Of a DNA stretch of 64,000 nt, positions 10,016 through 21,182 are shown piece after piece. Position 1 is the stretch's first letter; each line of letters starts with the position of its first letter. Source of the stretch: Bradysia coprophila (lineage: Eukaryota > Arthropoda > Insecta > Diptera > Sciaridae); assembly GCF_014529535.1 (NCBI RefSeq), contig NW_023503555.1, positions 8,122,001-8,186,000 of the forward strand, in the 5' to 3' direction. The notes under the pieces are model-generated. The model was not told the origin of the DNA, made no database searches, and worked only from the letters and a program-made list of their open reading frames with translations. A program made the position numbers and the translations under genes.

Positions 10016-13000
10016 CTAATGCTTTTCCAGCACTTTTGTGAGCAAATCGTTCATTGTGGACAAAAGTGTTCTCGGATCGTCGGCCAATCCAGCACCGACC
10101 ATTGCATTGGCAAATAACTGAAAGAGAAAAATGTTCAATTTTCACTGCTATTCATAACTTCGTGTGTCCAACCATCTGACTTTACCTGTTGAATGAGCAA
10201 TTTTGCCAATTCCTCGTTCGATGTTTTCAGGTCAAACAATTTTTTGATGATCGGATGCCTGCGAGGGAAAGGTTTAGAAAATTTCGGTGCAATAAATACG
10301 GAAAATGTTTGCACTCACTTTGGATTGATTTCTAGTTGTGGTTGCAGCAGTGCGTACCGATTTTCTTCGGGTACTTGATGACCTTGTGTACGAATGAAAT
10401 GCCTGGAAAAGGTTTTGGATCGAATAATTAGGTGTCTCGATTGGAATCGTCATAAATGTAAATATTCGGCAGTGAAAGGGGAGACATGGCTAACTCATAG
10501 TAACGTCACAAGGCCGTAGAACGGCCAAAAATATATTATGGAGGAAAATTGCAGACTCGGACTGGCCTTATGGGCATTCCGGCGATGCCCGAAGGGCTTT
10601 TTGATTTTTCATTTGAATGAACGGCCCTTTACACATTTTCGTCATTCAATACTCAAAGGGCTTTTGGGTAGCCAAGAACGGCCCTGGAAAATTTAATAAA
10701 AAATCGAAAATTTCCCATCCATCCTTTGAGAAGTTTTTGTTTGTCGAAAGGCAACCCTGTCTCCAAGTAATGTTTTGCTGAATCAAACATATGAAAATAA
10801 ACTCTTACCTCGCCGCGCCCATCTCCTCCACAGTAATACAACACGGATGATCCTCTAATCTGGATGTTGCCTTCACACTGGTCACCTTGCCTGCAAATTA
10901 ATTTTTATTTTGAGTCATCGACCAGCATCGAATGCATTCAGCGAAAGAAATTACCAGCCAGCGAAGATTTGATCCACGGAATGATGTCATCAACCTGAGC
11001 CTTAACCAAACTTCCCTCGCAGAAATCCGGTTCTGTATTACGATCCAATCGCATTTCCTTCTCCACCGAAATGATTGGCTTGCCCAAGAACATTTGCAGC
11101 TGCATCAGCACCAATTCATCGTACGGTTCGTAGCAGAACAGCACTTCGTAGTTCTTTTTCTTCAATCCTTCGTAGTACGGCGAGCTTTCGGCCAATGCAC
11201 GGCTCGGTGCGGCTAAGTAGTAAATGTCCTTCTGGTCTTCTTTCATCTGATTGCAGTATTCGGGCAGTGAGATGCGTTTGTTGTCCACGCTGTGGCTGGA
11301 ATCGAAGCGTAACAGTTTGGCGATTTCTTCTTTGTCGGTGTGCAGTTCGGTGGTGACGATTCCTTCTTTCAAGAAGAGACCGTAGTCGCGGTAGAAAGAC
11401 TCGAACTGGTCGGGTTCTTTCACGGATTTGTCGTGCAGGAAACGTAGAATGCGATTCGTTATGACGTTACGAATTTTACGGATGAGCGAACTGTTCTGAA
11501 GCAATTCACGACTCAAATTCAATGGAATATCCTCCGAATCGACGACACCTTTGACAAATCGCAAATACTTCGGCAGAAGTTGGTCCGTTTTCGACTGGAT
11601 CAGAATCTTGCGCGTATACAATGCGACACCAACGTCGGCATCACGTGACATTTCGAAGAGACCGGGCTTTCCTTCGGGGAAATACAACAGCGCACGGATG
11701 CTCAGCGGTACATCGGTCTTGTAATGCAATGTGAATCTTGGCGTATCGTACGAACTTCCGACGAAACGGTAAAATTCTCGGTGCTGGTCAACGGTAACGT
11801 CTTTCGGTTCCATCAACCAAAGTGGCTGGATATCGTTCGCCTTTTTCCCATTCAAATAGATGGGACTCCCGACGAAGTTACTGTATTTCTTTATCACCGT
11901 TCGGATGCGCTCCTCATCCGCATACTCCCGGCAATCAGTCTTCAGATGCAAAATGATTTTCGTACCGATTGACACGCCATCGGCCTCCTGAATTTCATAG
12001 GTACCAGATCCATCGGAACACCATCGTAAGCCGGGCGACGCAGTTTTCGATGATCTTGTGAATACTTCCACTTTGTCGGCCACCATGAATGCCGAATAGA
12101 AGCCAACACCAAACTGACCGATGATGTTCGATGAGTTCTCGACGGCGTCGCCTTTCTGTTTGATTTCCTGCAGGAATTGTTTCGAGCCAGATCTTGCTAT
12201 TGTGCCCAGATTACTGACCAATTCGTCACGAGTCATGCCAATTCCTGTATCCTGAAATGGAAGCAGTGGTTTGAGTAGATCGATTGAATTGAGGGTTGGA
12301 TCGGGTCTTCGCGGAGCGATAGAACTGACAGACAATGTTGAAGTTTTTGAAGTTAACTTAAAACAGGGAGCTGCCTCATCGCAGACACCACTCTAACACA
12401 CGAGTCAATAAGTCTTCATCTCTCTCAGACTGTGCATCCCGTCTCAGTACCAATATTCATCTTAGCCACTAACTCTCTCACCTGAATAGTCAACAGCATT
12501 GACTGTTTGTCGGTTCCAATATGTATTTCCAGTGCTCGTCCAGCATCTTCGTATTCACTTTCAGCAGAGGTATGACTTGTGTACCGGAACTTCTCCAAAC
12601 TGTCGCTAGCATTGGAAATCAATTCACGGACGAAGACCTGGTTCGGATAAGATTGTTCGTTAGGGTTGTACTAGTCGGTCGGCACGATTCGACTTACTTC
12701 TTTTTCCGAGTACAAAGACCGAGCTACGATGTCGAGTAGCATTCGAGTTTCGGCCTGGAATTCATGTTTGTCCAATTGACCGGTTGGTTTTTCGTTGTCC
12801 TTGATGATCGAATGGAAATTATCTTCGGTTTGAACGGTGCTGAGGAAACGAACATTCTGAATGGTGGCTGTGTGTAGCGACGGAAAGGGGAATGCATTTT
12901 ATAACCACACTTTTCGGATTGGGTTAAGAGTCGAGTGTTATTTACCTCTGGAATGATTTCTTAGGTTTAGTGCTCGCACACGCGAAGCATTTGTGAGAAT

Positions 13001-13048
13001 CGATTGACAGCTTCTGAGTGCACCGAAAATACGCAGACTTGCTGACAT
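10016..13048 (-). CDS. Trap1: TRAP1, mitochondrial Hsp90 chaperone (Hsp75), 688 aa
   Basis: This is the ATP-dependent Hsp90 paralogue of the mitochondrial matrix. Model exons, 5' to 3': 13048-12946, 12867-12698, 12637-12482, 12251-10955, 10890-10809, 10402-10319, 10258-10186, 10117-10016. All junctions are GT-AG and in frame, giving 688 residues, close to known TRAP1 lengths. The N-terminus is rich in Arg, Ser and Ala and lacks acidic residues, as in a mitochondrial presequence. The GHKL ATPase domain shows [14 protein letters not shown] with the catalytic Glu, [11 protein letters not shown], and [20 protein letters not shown]. Middle-domain motifs are [18 protein letters not shown] and [12 protein letters not shown]. 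The C-terminus ends in the dimerisation region without an MEEVD tail, as expected for TRAP1 and not cytosolic Hsp90. The gene looks intact. The intron at 10403-10808 holds a GGGCTTTT-rich repeat with inverted pieces. Confidence 0.95.
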
Positions 13049-13617
13049 GCTGTCGGAGATTTTATTATTTTATGATTCTTCCGAAAGAAATGAAAGAAAT
13101 TAGCCGAAAAGTTGCACTCTGTACTTTTTGCAGAACGGTTTGACAGATAATTGAGCTGATGAAATTCTACGAACATTTTTTTGACATTTAGTTACTATGG
13201 CCACATGTCTATTGTCTACATACAAGAACCTTTATGGCGGAAAAATCAAACCCAAAATGTCTTGCACTTACAGGTATGGTCTGTCCATACAAGCCGGAGG
13301 AAATAGCGATTTTATATTAACAAACTCACCTTTCAATGAAAATCATTGAGAGGTGAGTTTTTTTATATGAAATCGCTATTTCCTCCGCTCAATACAAATT
13401 CTGACATTAGACCATACCCATACTTTCATTGGTTTTATGCTGGTCATTTTTTCTTAATTCTCTCACTAAAAAGGTATGCTTTTGGGTTGAATTTGGGTCG
13501 TAGTCGCAATTTTATAAATATTTATTCATTTAAATTTCTTCCTCTGTTTACATCAATTTATATTAATTTATATTCGATTTCTGCTTGGGCAAAAGATAAA
13601 AGATTTCTCCAAGATCA
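13049..13617. other. Intergenic, upstream of TRAP1
   Basis: This holds the presumed TRAP1 promoter and a short palindromic MITE. No CpG-like block, TATA box or open frame with recognisable content is seen. The open frame at 13346-13621 is AT-rich and has no domain. Confidence 0.4.
13273..13418. mobile_element. Short palindromic MITE, family 1, second copy
   Basis: This has the same termini as the element at 309-455 (GGTATGGTCT and AGACCATACC). The interior palindrome is better preserved here, with GGAGGAAATAGCGATTT near one end and AAATCGCTATTTCCTCC near the other. Confidence 0.75.
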
Positions 13618-14457
13618 TTAGTTGATGGCAACGTTCCTAGGACAGACATAGCATTGCCGCGTTGCATATATATAACTTATTCTTTGTTTAAGACATAATG
13701 TTGACCTCTTTTCGTTTGTTTCTGTTGAAATTCTTTTACCCAAATCCTCGATGAATTTTTTTGCGTGTAGACCCCATGGACCCATTGTTTCGAAGCCAAC
13801 TGGAACGAAAATGTATTGACCGAGTAATGATCGATACAGTGATATCTTCTTCTCTTCAGCTGTTGACGCGACCCAACCAACGTTTCGTGATGTGTGTTTA
13901 ACATATGATTTAGCGACAGTATCTCCACAAGTTGCGTCCCAAAGCAAACATTTACCGGCTGACCAAGGAATTAATGTTATACCATCCGGACGCTTGCCGT
14001 CTTCTCTTACAGTTCCTGGAGGTTCACGAAGTTCAGGTATTCCAGCAGACACCAGGCCTCTACGAATTTTTTTATTGAAAGAATGATGACGTGGATTACG
14101 ACCAGAAGCTTTTAAACAACTTAAACCATGATAACCATATTCGTCCACCGTTTTCCCACACTTGCATAAATGACTGTAACAGATTTTAGCTCCAATTTGT
14201 AGTGCGACCGCAACTCTCAGTAAATCATTATCAAGGCATAGACCAAGAAAGGAAAATGGTAGTGCGCCTAACCATAAACCAGATTCTTTCTCAGATGCTG
14301 CTAGTATACGAGCTTTTTGACAGGCGTCATCTTCGAAAGAATCAATTAAGGTCGACAACTTTTTTTCCATAATTGGACATGACCAAGATTTTTGAATACT
14401 TCTTTTCACCAATGGAGCTTCGACTGATGATTCTATTATTTCTAATATACACGACAA
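13618..14457 (-). pseudogene. C-terminal endonuclease-like region of a non-LTR retrotransposon (5'-truncated)
   Basis: An open frame of 279 residues has no reverse transcriptase in front of it. It carries a zinc-knuckle-like CKCG...HGLSC...RHH pattern (about residues 98-125), then EDGKRPDGITLIPW and LLWDATCGDT (about 150-180). RPDG followed by WDxTC fits a PD-(D/E)XK restriction-like endonuclease fold. The block ASEKESGLWLGALPF upstream, and VGFETMGPWG with a short tail downstream, are typical of the C-terminus of a widespread family of metazoan reverse-transcriptase proteins. The frame is open but the element is incomplete, so it is probably a dead 3' fragment. The family name is uncertain. 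Confidence 0.6.
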
Positions 14458-15831
14458 CAGCTACTTTTCACAACTAGAGGTGAAAAGTACTTTTCACCAC
14501 TAGCTGCGAGAAGACTTTTCGCAACAATTGAAGAAAAGACCCACATTACGATCATCTAAGTAGGCATGTTCGCAACGCAGTTTCAGAAAAACTTGTTTCA
14601 ATTCGGCTTCAGGGTTCAACCATCAGACTAATCATGCCTAGATAGGAAATTATGAACAAAATTACGTAAAATTTGTTTCAGGTTTAACCAGAATTATTAA
14701 CTACTGAACGTGAAATTTACCATTGCTGGCTAGGTGAATACCGGTCTAGTTCAGGTTAACCGTGAAATTTGGTTCTAAAATTTTTAGGTGCAACTGAAGC
14801 AGACCTGAACCTAACCTGTATTGACCAATCCTGGAACCTCGAGAAATTTCAGTAAGAACAGTGTAAGTCTTCGGTTGAAAACTTCAACTGCACATATTTC
14901 AGTGAGGATGAATTCTAAAAATAATAAGTCCATATTCGGCTCAATAGTGTGTGTGATTACCTTTCTAATGAAACCCCACACGACCCTGTACGGCTCGTGT
15001 AACTGGAGAAATTTTTGTAAGAAAAGTGCTAATTTTTGGTTTTTGATCACCTCACGCAAACGTCGAAGAATTTTTTTGAAAGCGGTTTTGGCTTCTAGGG
15101 TCGAATACCTCTCTAGGCATATATGAGAAAGTCCACTTCAAAATGTGTCCGAGTTCGGTAGGCTGTTTTTCAAAAGAATCCCTCACACTCGTTGCACTTG
15201 TTGGACCTTTTTATCTATCAAAGACACCAAGAAATCAAGGAAAAAATTCTTTTCGGAATATATCCAGGATTATCACTTCAGTATTTTCAGTCATTTATCA
15301 GTCCTCATCGAATAAAAAAGTTTTTCGAAATCCGTTCAAAATTACTCAAGAATCGTGTAATCAAGGAATGAATAAAGTGTGACGTGAATTCATTCATTTG
15401 TAAACAATAGTGAACATTTTGTGACAAACATTTTAGAGTGTTTATCATCCGTAAGACTTTCAGTCAAGGGAATAAAAATTGTAATTTACCTTTTACGACA
15501 CCTCTGACAATCTACGAACGTTTTTTCAAATTCACCAGTCTACGCGTACCTTAATAACAGAATAACAGATACATTTACAGTAACCACCCGGTAAAGTAAT
15601 TAGTGTCGTGCCTGTGGTATGGTTGGATTTGTTTATTGCTCTGATGCCGCAACAGACCAATAAACAGATCCAACCATTGACGACCAACGGCAAAGAAACA
15701 AAAGACAACACACAGTGTCTGTGGTACATGGCACACAATAATTTTCAAAAACTTGCGCCCTATCAATTCGCAGCAACTTCACTAGAGAGCAAAATTAACA
15801 AAATTACTTGAATTTGTGAACGAAGAGGAAC
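14458..15831. other. Repeat-rich intergenic region
   Basis: No gene is supported. A palindromic stretch around 14465-14515 alternates GAAAAGTACTTTTC-like motifs. Positions 14590-14830 hold scattered CAGGTT/AACCTG motifs. Positions 14965-15190 belong to a repeat also seen at 24437, 35641 and 59393. Positions 15617-15680 contain a short inverted repeat (GGTTGGATTTGTTTATTG and its complement) with a loop of about 19 bases. Confidence 0.45.
14965..15190. repeat. Interspersed repeat, family 2 (copy 1, diverged)
   Basis: It carries GGTTTTTGATCACC, a motif like TTGGCTTCTAGGG, and TTTTCAAAAGAAT. The same motifs in the same order are found at 59393-59590 and, inverted, at 24437-24600 and 35641-35860. 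The best-conserved stretch is a TGATCAAAAACCCAAAAC-type core. The copy here is the most diverged. Confidence 0.6.
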
Positions 15832-15839
15832 TCACATGA
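15832..15839. promoter_or_regulatory. M-box TCACATGA upstream of V-ATPase c gene
   Basis: This is the reverse complement of TCATGTGA, the E-box variant bound by MITF/TFEB factors. It is one of three such sites within 350 bases upstream of the V-ATPase c coding start. Confidence 0.4.
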
Positions 15840-16100
15840 CCGATTAAAAATAATTGCATGTTTAATCGGCCGAACGATTAGTCGATTGGCAACGCAATGA
15901 TCCAAAATGTCATCGTCGAAAATAATCTGCAATGAAAATGGAAATTTCAGTAAAATCAGGAATGGGACACGAGTCAATCGAGTGAAATTAAAAATTTTCC
16001 ACGGAACATCAATCGATTCACGTAGTACACGAATGGTGGAGAAAGTTACACACACTCGTTCAACACAATGACAAGCCATTTAATGATTGGACGCTCTCTT

Positions 16101-16108
16101 TCATGTGA
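16101..16108. promoter_or_regulatory. M-box TCATGTGA in V-ATPase c promoter
   Basis: This is an exact TCATGTGA lying 28 bases upstream of the end of the TATA-like sequence. MITF/TFEB control of V-ATPase and lysosome genes through such boxes is established in flies and mammals. Its use here is inferred from position. Confidence 0.5.
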
Positions 16109-16135
16109 CCAGCTCCGAACCAATCAAATCGCAAA

Positions 16136-16143
16136 TTATATAA
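16136..16143 (+). promoter_or_regulatory. TATA-like box TTATATAA
   Basis: It is about 200 bases upstream of the V-ATPase c ATG, with an initiator-like TTCAGTC at 16187-16193. Its spacing to that initiator is longer than usual, so the exact start of transcription is uncertain. Confidence 0.45.
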
Positions 16144-16166
16144 CAGCGAGAGAGATACGACGCTTG

Positions 16167-16174
16167 TCATATGA
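16167..16174. promoter_or_regulatory. M-box-like palindrome TCATATGA
   Basis: It sits in the 10-base palindrome GTCATATGAC and fits TCAYRTGA. It lies just downstream of the TATA-like box, in the window where transcription could begin. Confidence 0.4.
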
Positions 16175-16339
16175 CTGATTCTCAAGTTCAGTCAGCCAGA
16201 GCGTTTTTTGACAGTGGAGTTCGATTTTAGTTTAGTGCAGTGAGTGCGTGGATATAGTTCTGTTTTCAGATATCATTTCTGAACCTGTAAATACTCCTTT
16301 TTAAAACAGACAAAAAGAAGAACAAATAATACAATCAAA

Positions 16340-19300
16340 ATGGCAGATGCAGAACATCCAATCTACGGACCATTCTTCGGAGTTATGGGAGCAGCCTCGG
16401 CTATCATTTTCAGCGGTAAGACCCAAATTTTTCTTCTCCATAATGTGTGCGCTTTTCGTTCGGTGAAATATCGTCGTTGTTGAATATTGATTTTGGGCCA
16501 AGGACTTAGACTTCAGTAGATGTTCAACTATGGTGGATGGAATGATCTGCATTTTGTGTGAGAAATTTTTCATATCAAAATGGATGGAAATGATTTCCAC
16601 AGGGGGTGTTCAAATCACCAGTCCCATAACATTATCGACTTAAATCACGGGATTTTCCATAAAAATCCATGAATACACCGGTAAAATCGACAAAAATATG
16701 GTGTCACCGACGTCACGAGTTACAAGAAAAAAAAAAAAGTTTTGCCAAGTCAATTTGAGTTGAAGATGTGTGCGCCAACATATTTCACGTCTACTATCGG
16801 GAATTATTCATAATTTTTTTTTCTTCTCTTCGTTGTAATGGAATCAGTTGAATGGACGAACATTTTTGCGTTATAAAGGAAAATATTTTTTCCCTGTTTC
16901 ATAGCTAGTCCAACTTGTGTTTGTTACTCATCAACACTGTTTAGATTTAGGGCGTTTGCTATTTTCGACTGTTATCGTCCGTTGCATTCTAAATACGAAA
17001 TTCATCAAAAATTCGGTTCAGTCTTTTCGATATGAAAAACTTTTCAAAGCTGTGACTGATGTTTTTCCGAACGAAATTCAGTTGAAATTTGATTGGAAAA
17101 AACCTTGAAAATGGGTCACATGCTCATTGTCATGATTATCATTACAAATACATTAAAAATCGTTAAGTGAAAAAAAAAAATGAAATGCTCTCCATAGTCT
17201 ACCTGTTCCACACTCGTCGTGTCTCTGTGTGTATTGGGCCAACAATATGTTTGCAATAAATTCAATTGGGATTTTTTTCTTCTTATTATTTGCATTACGT
17301 TCATTAAAAACGAAAAATATTATTGTAGTTTTACGCTCTCCGATCAGTGTTGAATACTCACTCATACTTCTGTCGATTACAAAATTCCATTCAAGTTGAT
17401 CTGTCAACAAGACGACTGCCATTATTAAAATTTATTCATTTGTTCAATCACTCTACGTGATTCGTAATGGATCCGGGTTGATCCTATTGGAACAGGAAGA
17501 AATGCACAAATATTGCGGAAATAAAAAAAGGAAAAGAAAATTCCCATCGTTTAACAGTCCGAGAAGAGCAATACAATGTTTAAAAAAATGTTAACTCTTT
17601 TCGCATGACTCACACGTGATTCTTGAATATAGTAAAATTTGAATATTATGTACAGACAAACGGTGGATGGCATGGATACTCAATTCAATTGCATTGGTTA
17701 AATATATTTCAATGGATCTGCATTAATTTTGACGGAATTTATTCACGACAGGTCTTTGTTTTTGTATTCATTTGATCAAACAAATACATACAGACATGGG
17801 TCACGTTGCTTTGTGCCTTATCAGCTGATTTATGTCACATTTTTTACGGTCAGATGGTTTAGCACTTTTGTGTTCCAGGTACCTGGTGCCTGATAAAATA
17901 GGCCTTTCTAGTTACTTGACCATTGAATTGTGGTTTTTTGTTTGGATTTGGATATTTATTTCTCCTTTTGCATCTTGATCACCTGACTTAGTCGAACCGA
18001 ATTATCTCGACATTCTGCTCTGTTTAATTAATTTCAAATTTTATTCATTTCTCGTACTACAATTTCAAATTCGAAAAATGTGGAATCGTAAAGCGTTTAT
18101 GCGATGATACACAGAGACACACACTCTTATCGTGTTATCTTGTATGACTTTCTGATTGAATATACGTTTCTCGTTCATTTAAATGTTTTAAGTTTCGTTG
18201 CGGGTTCAGATAAATGTATGACATGGTTCGTCAACCAATCGGAGTAATGCAATCCAGTCGGTTCCATATTTATCTTTCGAATTTATTGCTTCGATAAAAG
18301 GCATAGGTAGAACGTTGGAACAATGTTCATAATACATCCAGAAATTGTTTTCCCTGAAAAATTTTCCGATAATATTTCCGAATGAGCAAAGAGAGTAACT
18401 GAGCTGCTTGTGTCATGTGATTCATTCGCGTTACAGTGATTCATTTTATTCAACCAATCGCATTCGATTTGCTGATTGTTTGTTTGCTTGAATAACACAA
18501 ATGATTAAAGAAAAACAAAATGTGACACCGCAGCGTAACCCGTAGTGGATAGGCACATTTGAATTATATAGTACAAATGCTCAGTGTCTGTTCCAATGTT
18601 ACACACGTAAAATAAATAATTTTTCAAATTTTCTATTTTTATCGTCTGGTGTAGTCTTGCGTAAAACGCATGTGATATTGCACCTGAATTATTAAAATTG
18701 TGTATCAAAAATGTATGCGTGGTGGGTATAGAAGGAAAACTTTTTTGTAGTTTCATGTGAGCAAACGACAGTGCTCATTACGATCAAATTAACAAAAAAA
18801 TACGTTTGTGGAACGACAATCATCCACACAATTAAATTACCACCTGATTAGCACCTGATCTAAATTTATGTCATGACTTATAACGTTACGTACCTGTGCA
18901 AGAGCTTTATTTGCCATTTTTTTTTTATCAGTCATAACAATTCCACTTCGCACGAAGAAAATTTGTATGTGCGCGCTTAACGATAAAAGGCAATTGTTGC
19001 GATTAAATGAAACAAAAAAAAACTTTTCGTAATTCAAGTACTTGAATTAGGCAACTCAATTAATCACCGCGGTGATACGGAATTGGTGATTTATTCAAAC
19101 AGAACGATGGCTTTTGTGGTGCCATAAATCCATTTTCGGCCAGATGTTTGGTTGTCAAATTTATACGCAAAAACTGCATTTAGTGATATACAGAAGTGGA
19201 ACAAAAAATTCAGATAATTCAGCAACCTCTATTGATGAGCATTTCAATTATTTCAATCCGTTGTCATTAGATCGTCTCCAGTGGGGACTAGGTGAGAATT

Positions 19301-21182
19301 GGAGACTCTCCACTCTCACCTAGTAAAGCCTAGTCCGCACTTCACTTCGTTAACTCAGAGTTAAAAAAAACTGTTCTCTCTTTCCCTTATTGTAGCATAA
19401 ACGGTTAGTAAACTTAGTGCTCATCCCTCCGTTTATTTGACAGTTTGTTTACACAATGAAAACTCTATTGTTTAAACGAACTGTCACGTAAACTGAGATT
19501 TAACCGGCTTAAGTGTGTAGAGACACAAATCACTAGCCCGTCAGACCTTAAAATCTTTTTAATTTTATAAATCATTTTGAAGGGCAGTGAGAGCAGTTCG
19601 TAGCAAAAGGTCGTCTAGCATTCTGTGACTTATATTCCATTAGTCTGATAAGAGTAGAATTTCATTGACAGTTTTAAGGGTGCCCAAGGACTCAAGAGTG
19701 GTGATTGAGCGAGTGTTGGGCACAACGTTTAACGTTTTCAACAAAAGAAAAAATTCCCTCATTTTGACAGTTCCTCCAAAGTCGTCGTACAATTGTGAAA
19801 ATGTAGAGGTGACAATATCCTCAATTCCCTCAATTTTCCAACACAATGCATTTGACTATAAATATTGAGTTGAAATTTAATTTCGGATGCATCGGATAAA
19901 CACACTACGCGCCTTATCTACGTGTTTTCCATTTACACATATTTCGACGTTCTTAAAATAAATCACCCGAAGTGTTTACATAGAAGCGATGCATTATGTC
20001 CTCACTGTATGCGGACGGATAAAGAACTTCTTCCTTTTGAACTGAAAAACTGAAATGAAATTACAATTGCGCACATCTTCAAGCCATGATTTCATTTCCA
20101 ATGTTGTTTCTTTTTGAATTTTTCGATTTTAATTTCCTCTGAAATTTTATTGATAAAATGCACAGTTAATGTCGTAATGCCTTTTGTTCTCCGTCTGGCG
20201 GGCGTGATAGTTGTGTGATTATGTGTTAGACATTGAACGTGTGGGCCGATTTAATGCGTACATTTCTTTTATTATTGCGTTTCGCTAAAAATAAACCGGC
20301 TGAGAAAGCCAACCAGACAATATTGAGCATCGTGCTGAAAAAGTATTCGAAGAATTTTGTGAATGTCCGAAATTTCAATAAAATTGAGAAATGAAAAAGG
20401 TGCAGCACAAAATTCGATTTGAAGCGGTGGATTGTCATGGTGGACATTCCCTTTAAGTCGATGGAAATTTACGTCCTGGAGAAAAACGTGACAGAGGTCA
20501 CGTGACACAGATGTCGTTTGAAATGTTGTGGGGGTACAACTCCAAGAGCTCCAACAATTTGTTAAATCTCGTTGGAAGATTCTCGGTAAAAGAAACTTTT
20601 GACCCGTGCGGTCGCGCCAACCAGCACAACCACAAATATACATATAATTGTAACAAACCGACTCGACCAACTAAATTATTAATTTCGTTTTCTCCCCTCT
20701 TAAATTACAGCCCTCGGAGCTGCCTATGGAACAGCCAAGTCAGGCACTGGAATTGCTGCTATGTCAGTGATGCGACCGGAATTGATCATGAAATCCATCA
20801 TTCCAGTCGTCATGGCGGGTATCATTGCCATTTACGGTTTGGTCGTTGCTGTACTCATCGCTGGTGCTTTAGATGAGCCAAAGAACTATCCATTGTACAA
20901 GTAAGTGGCGCGCGAGCGCAATATCGCTAAAACAGTCTATTCCAGATCGTTGCTAATGTTCCCTTTATCGCGTACAGAGGTTTCATCCATCTCGGAGCTG
21001 GTTTGGCAGTCGGTTTCTCTGGTTTGGCGGCCGGTTTCGCCATCGGTATCGTTGGTGACGCCGGTGTCCGTGGTACGGCCCAGCAGCCACGTCTGTTCGT
21101 CGGTATGATTTTGATCCTTATTTTCGCTGAAGTATTGGGTCTGTACGGTCTTATCGTCGCCATCTATCTCTACACTAAATAA
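16340..21182 (+). CDS. Vha16-1: V-ATPase 16-kDa proteolipid subunit c, 156 aa
   Basis: This is a rotor-ring subunit of the membrane V0 sector of the vacuolar H+-ATPase, which carries protons into lysosomes, endosomes and across specialised plasma membranes. Exons are 16340-16415, 20711-20900 and 20978-21182, joined in frame to 156 residues, the normal length. Four transmembrane helices are evident. The proton-binding Glu is E140 in helix 4, within [11 protein letters not shown]. Helix 3 is the Gly/Ala-rich [15 protein letters not shown] segment, and [18 protein letters not shown] joins it to helix 4. The first exon ends after 25 codons, and intron 1 is 4.3 kb with no gene seen. M-boxes lie upstream. 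Assignment to the main fly c gene (Vha16-1) instead of another copy is by similarity from memory. Confidence 0.95.
16416..20710 (+). other. Intron 1 of V-ATPase c gene, 4.3 kb
   Basis: I found no coding exon with support on either strand. Notable points are a perfect 12-base palindrome (CCAGGTACCTGG, about 17876-17887), a compact inverted repeat at 19287-19325 (ACTAGGTGAGA and its complement), and AT-rich runs. Large first introns often hold enhancers, but nothing specific can be called. Confidence 0.5.

Noticed and set aside
15617..15680. Inverted repeat with 19-base loop as a microRNA candidate
   Set aside because: The stem is short and no flanking lower stem is visible. It remains possible but is unsupported without small-RNA data.
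15804..16079. Minus-strand open frame upstream of the V-ATPase gene, with a possible acceptor inside
   Set aside because: The translated sequence shows no known domain and the region overlaps the V-ATPase promoter motifs. Not enough to call a gene.
19287..19325. Hairpin in V-ATPase intron 1 as a microRNA candidate
   Set aside because: The loop is only a few bases and the stem is about 19 bp, too short for a typical pre-miRNA; it looks like a small palindrome.
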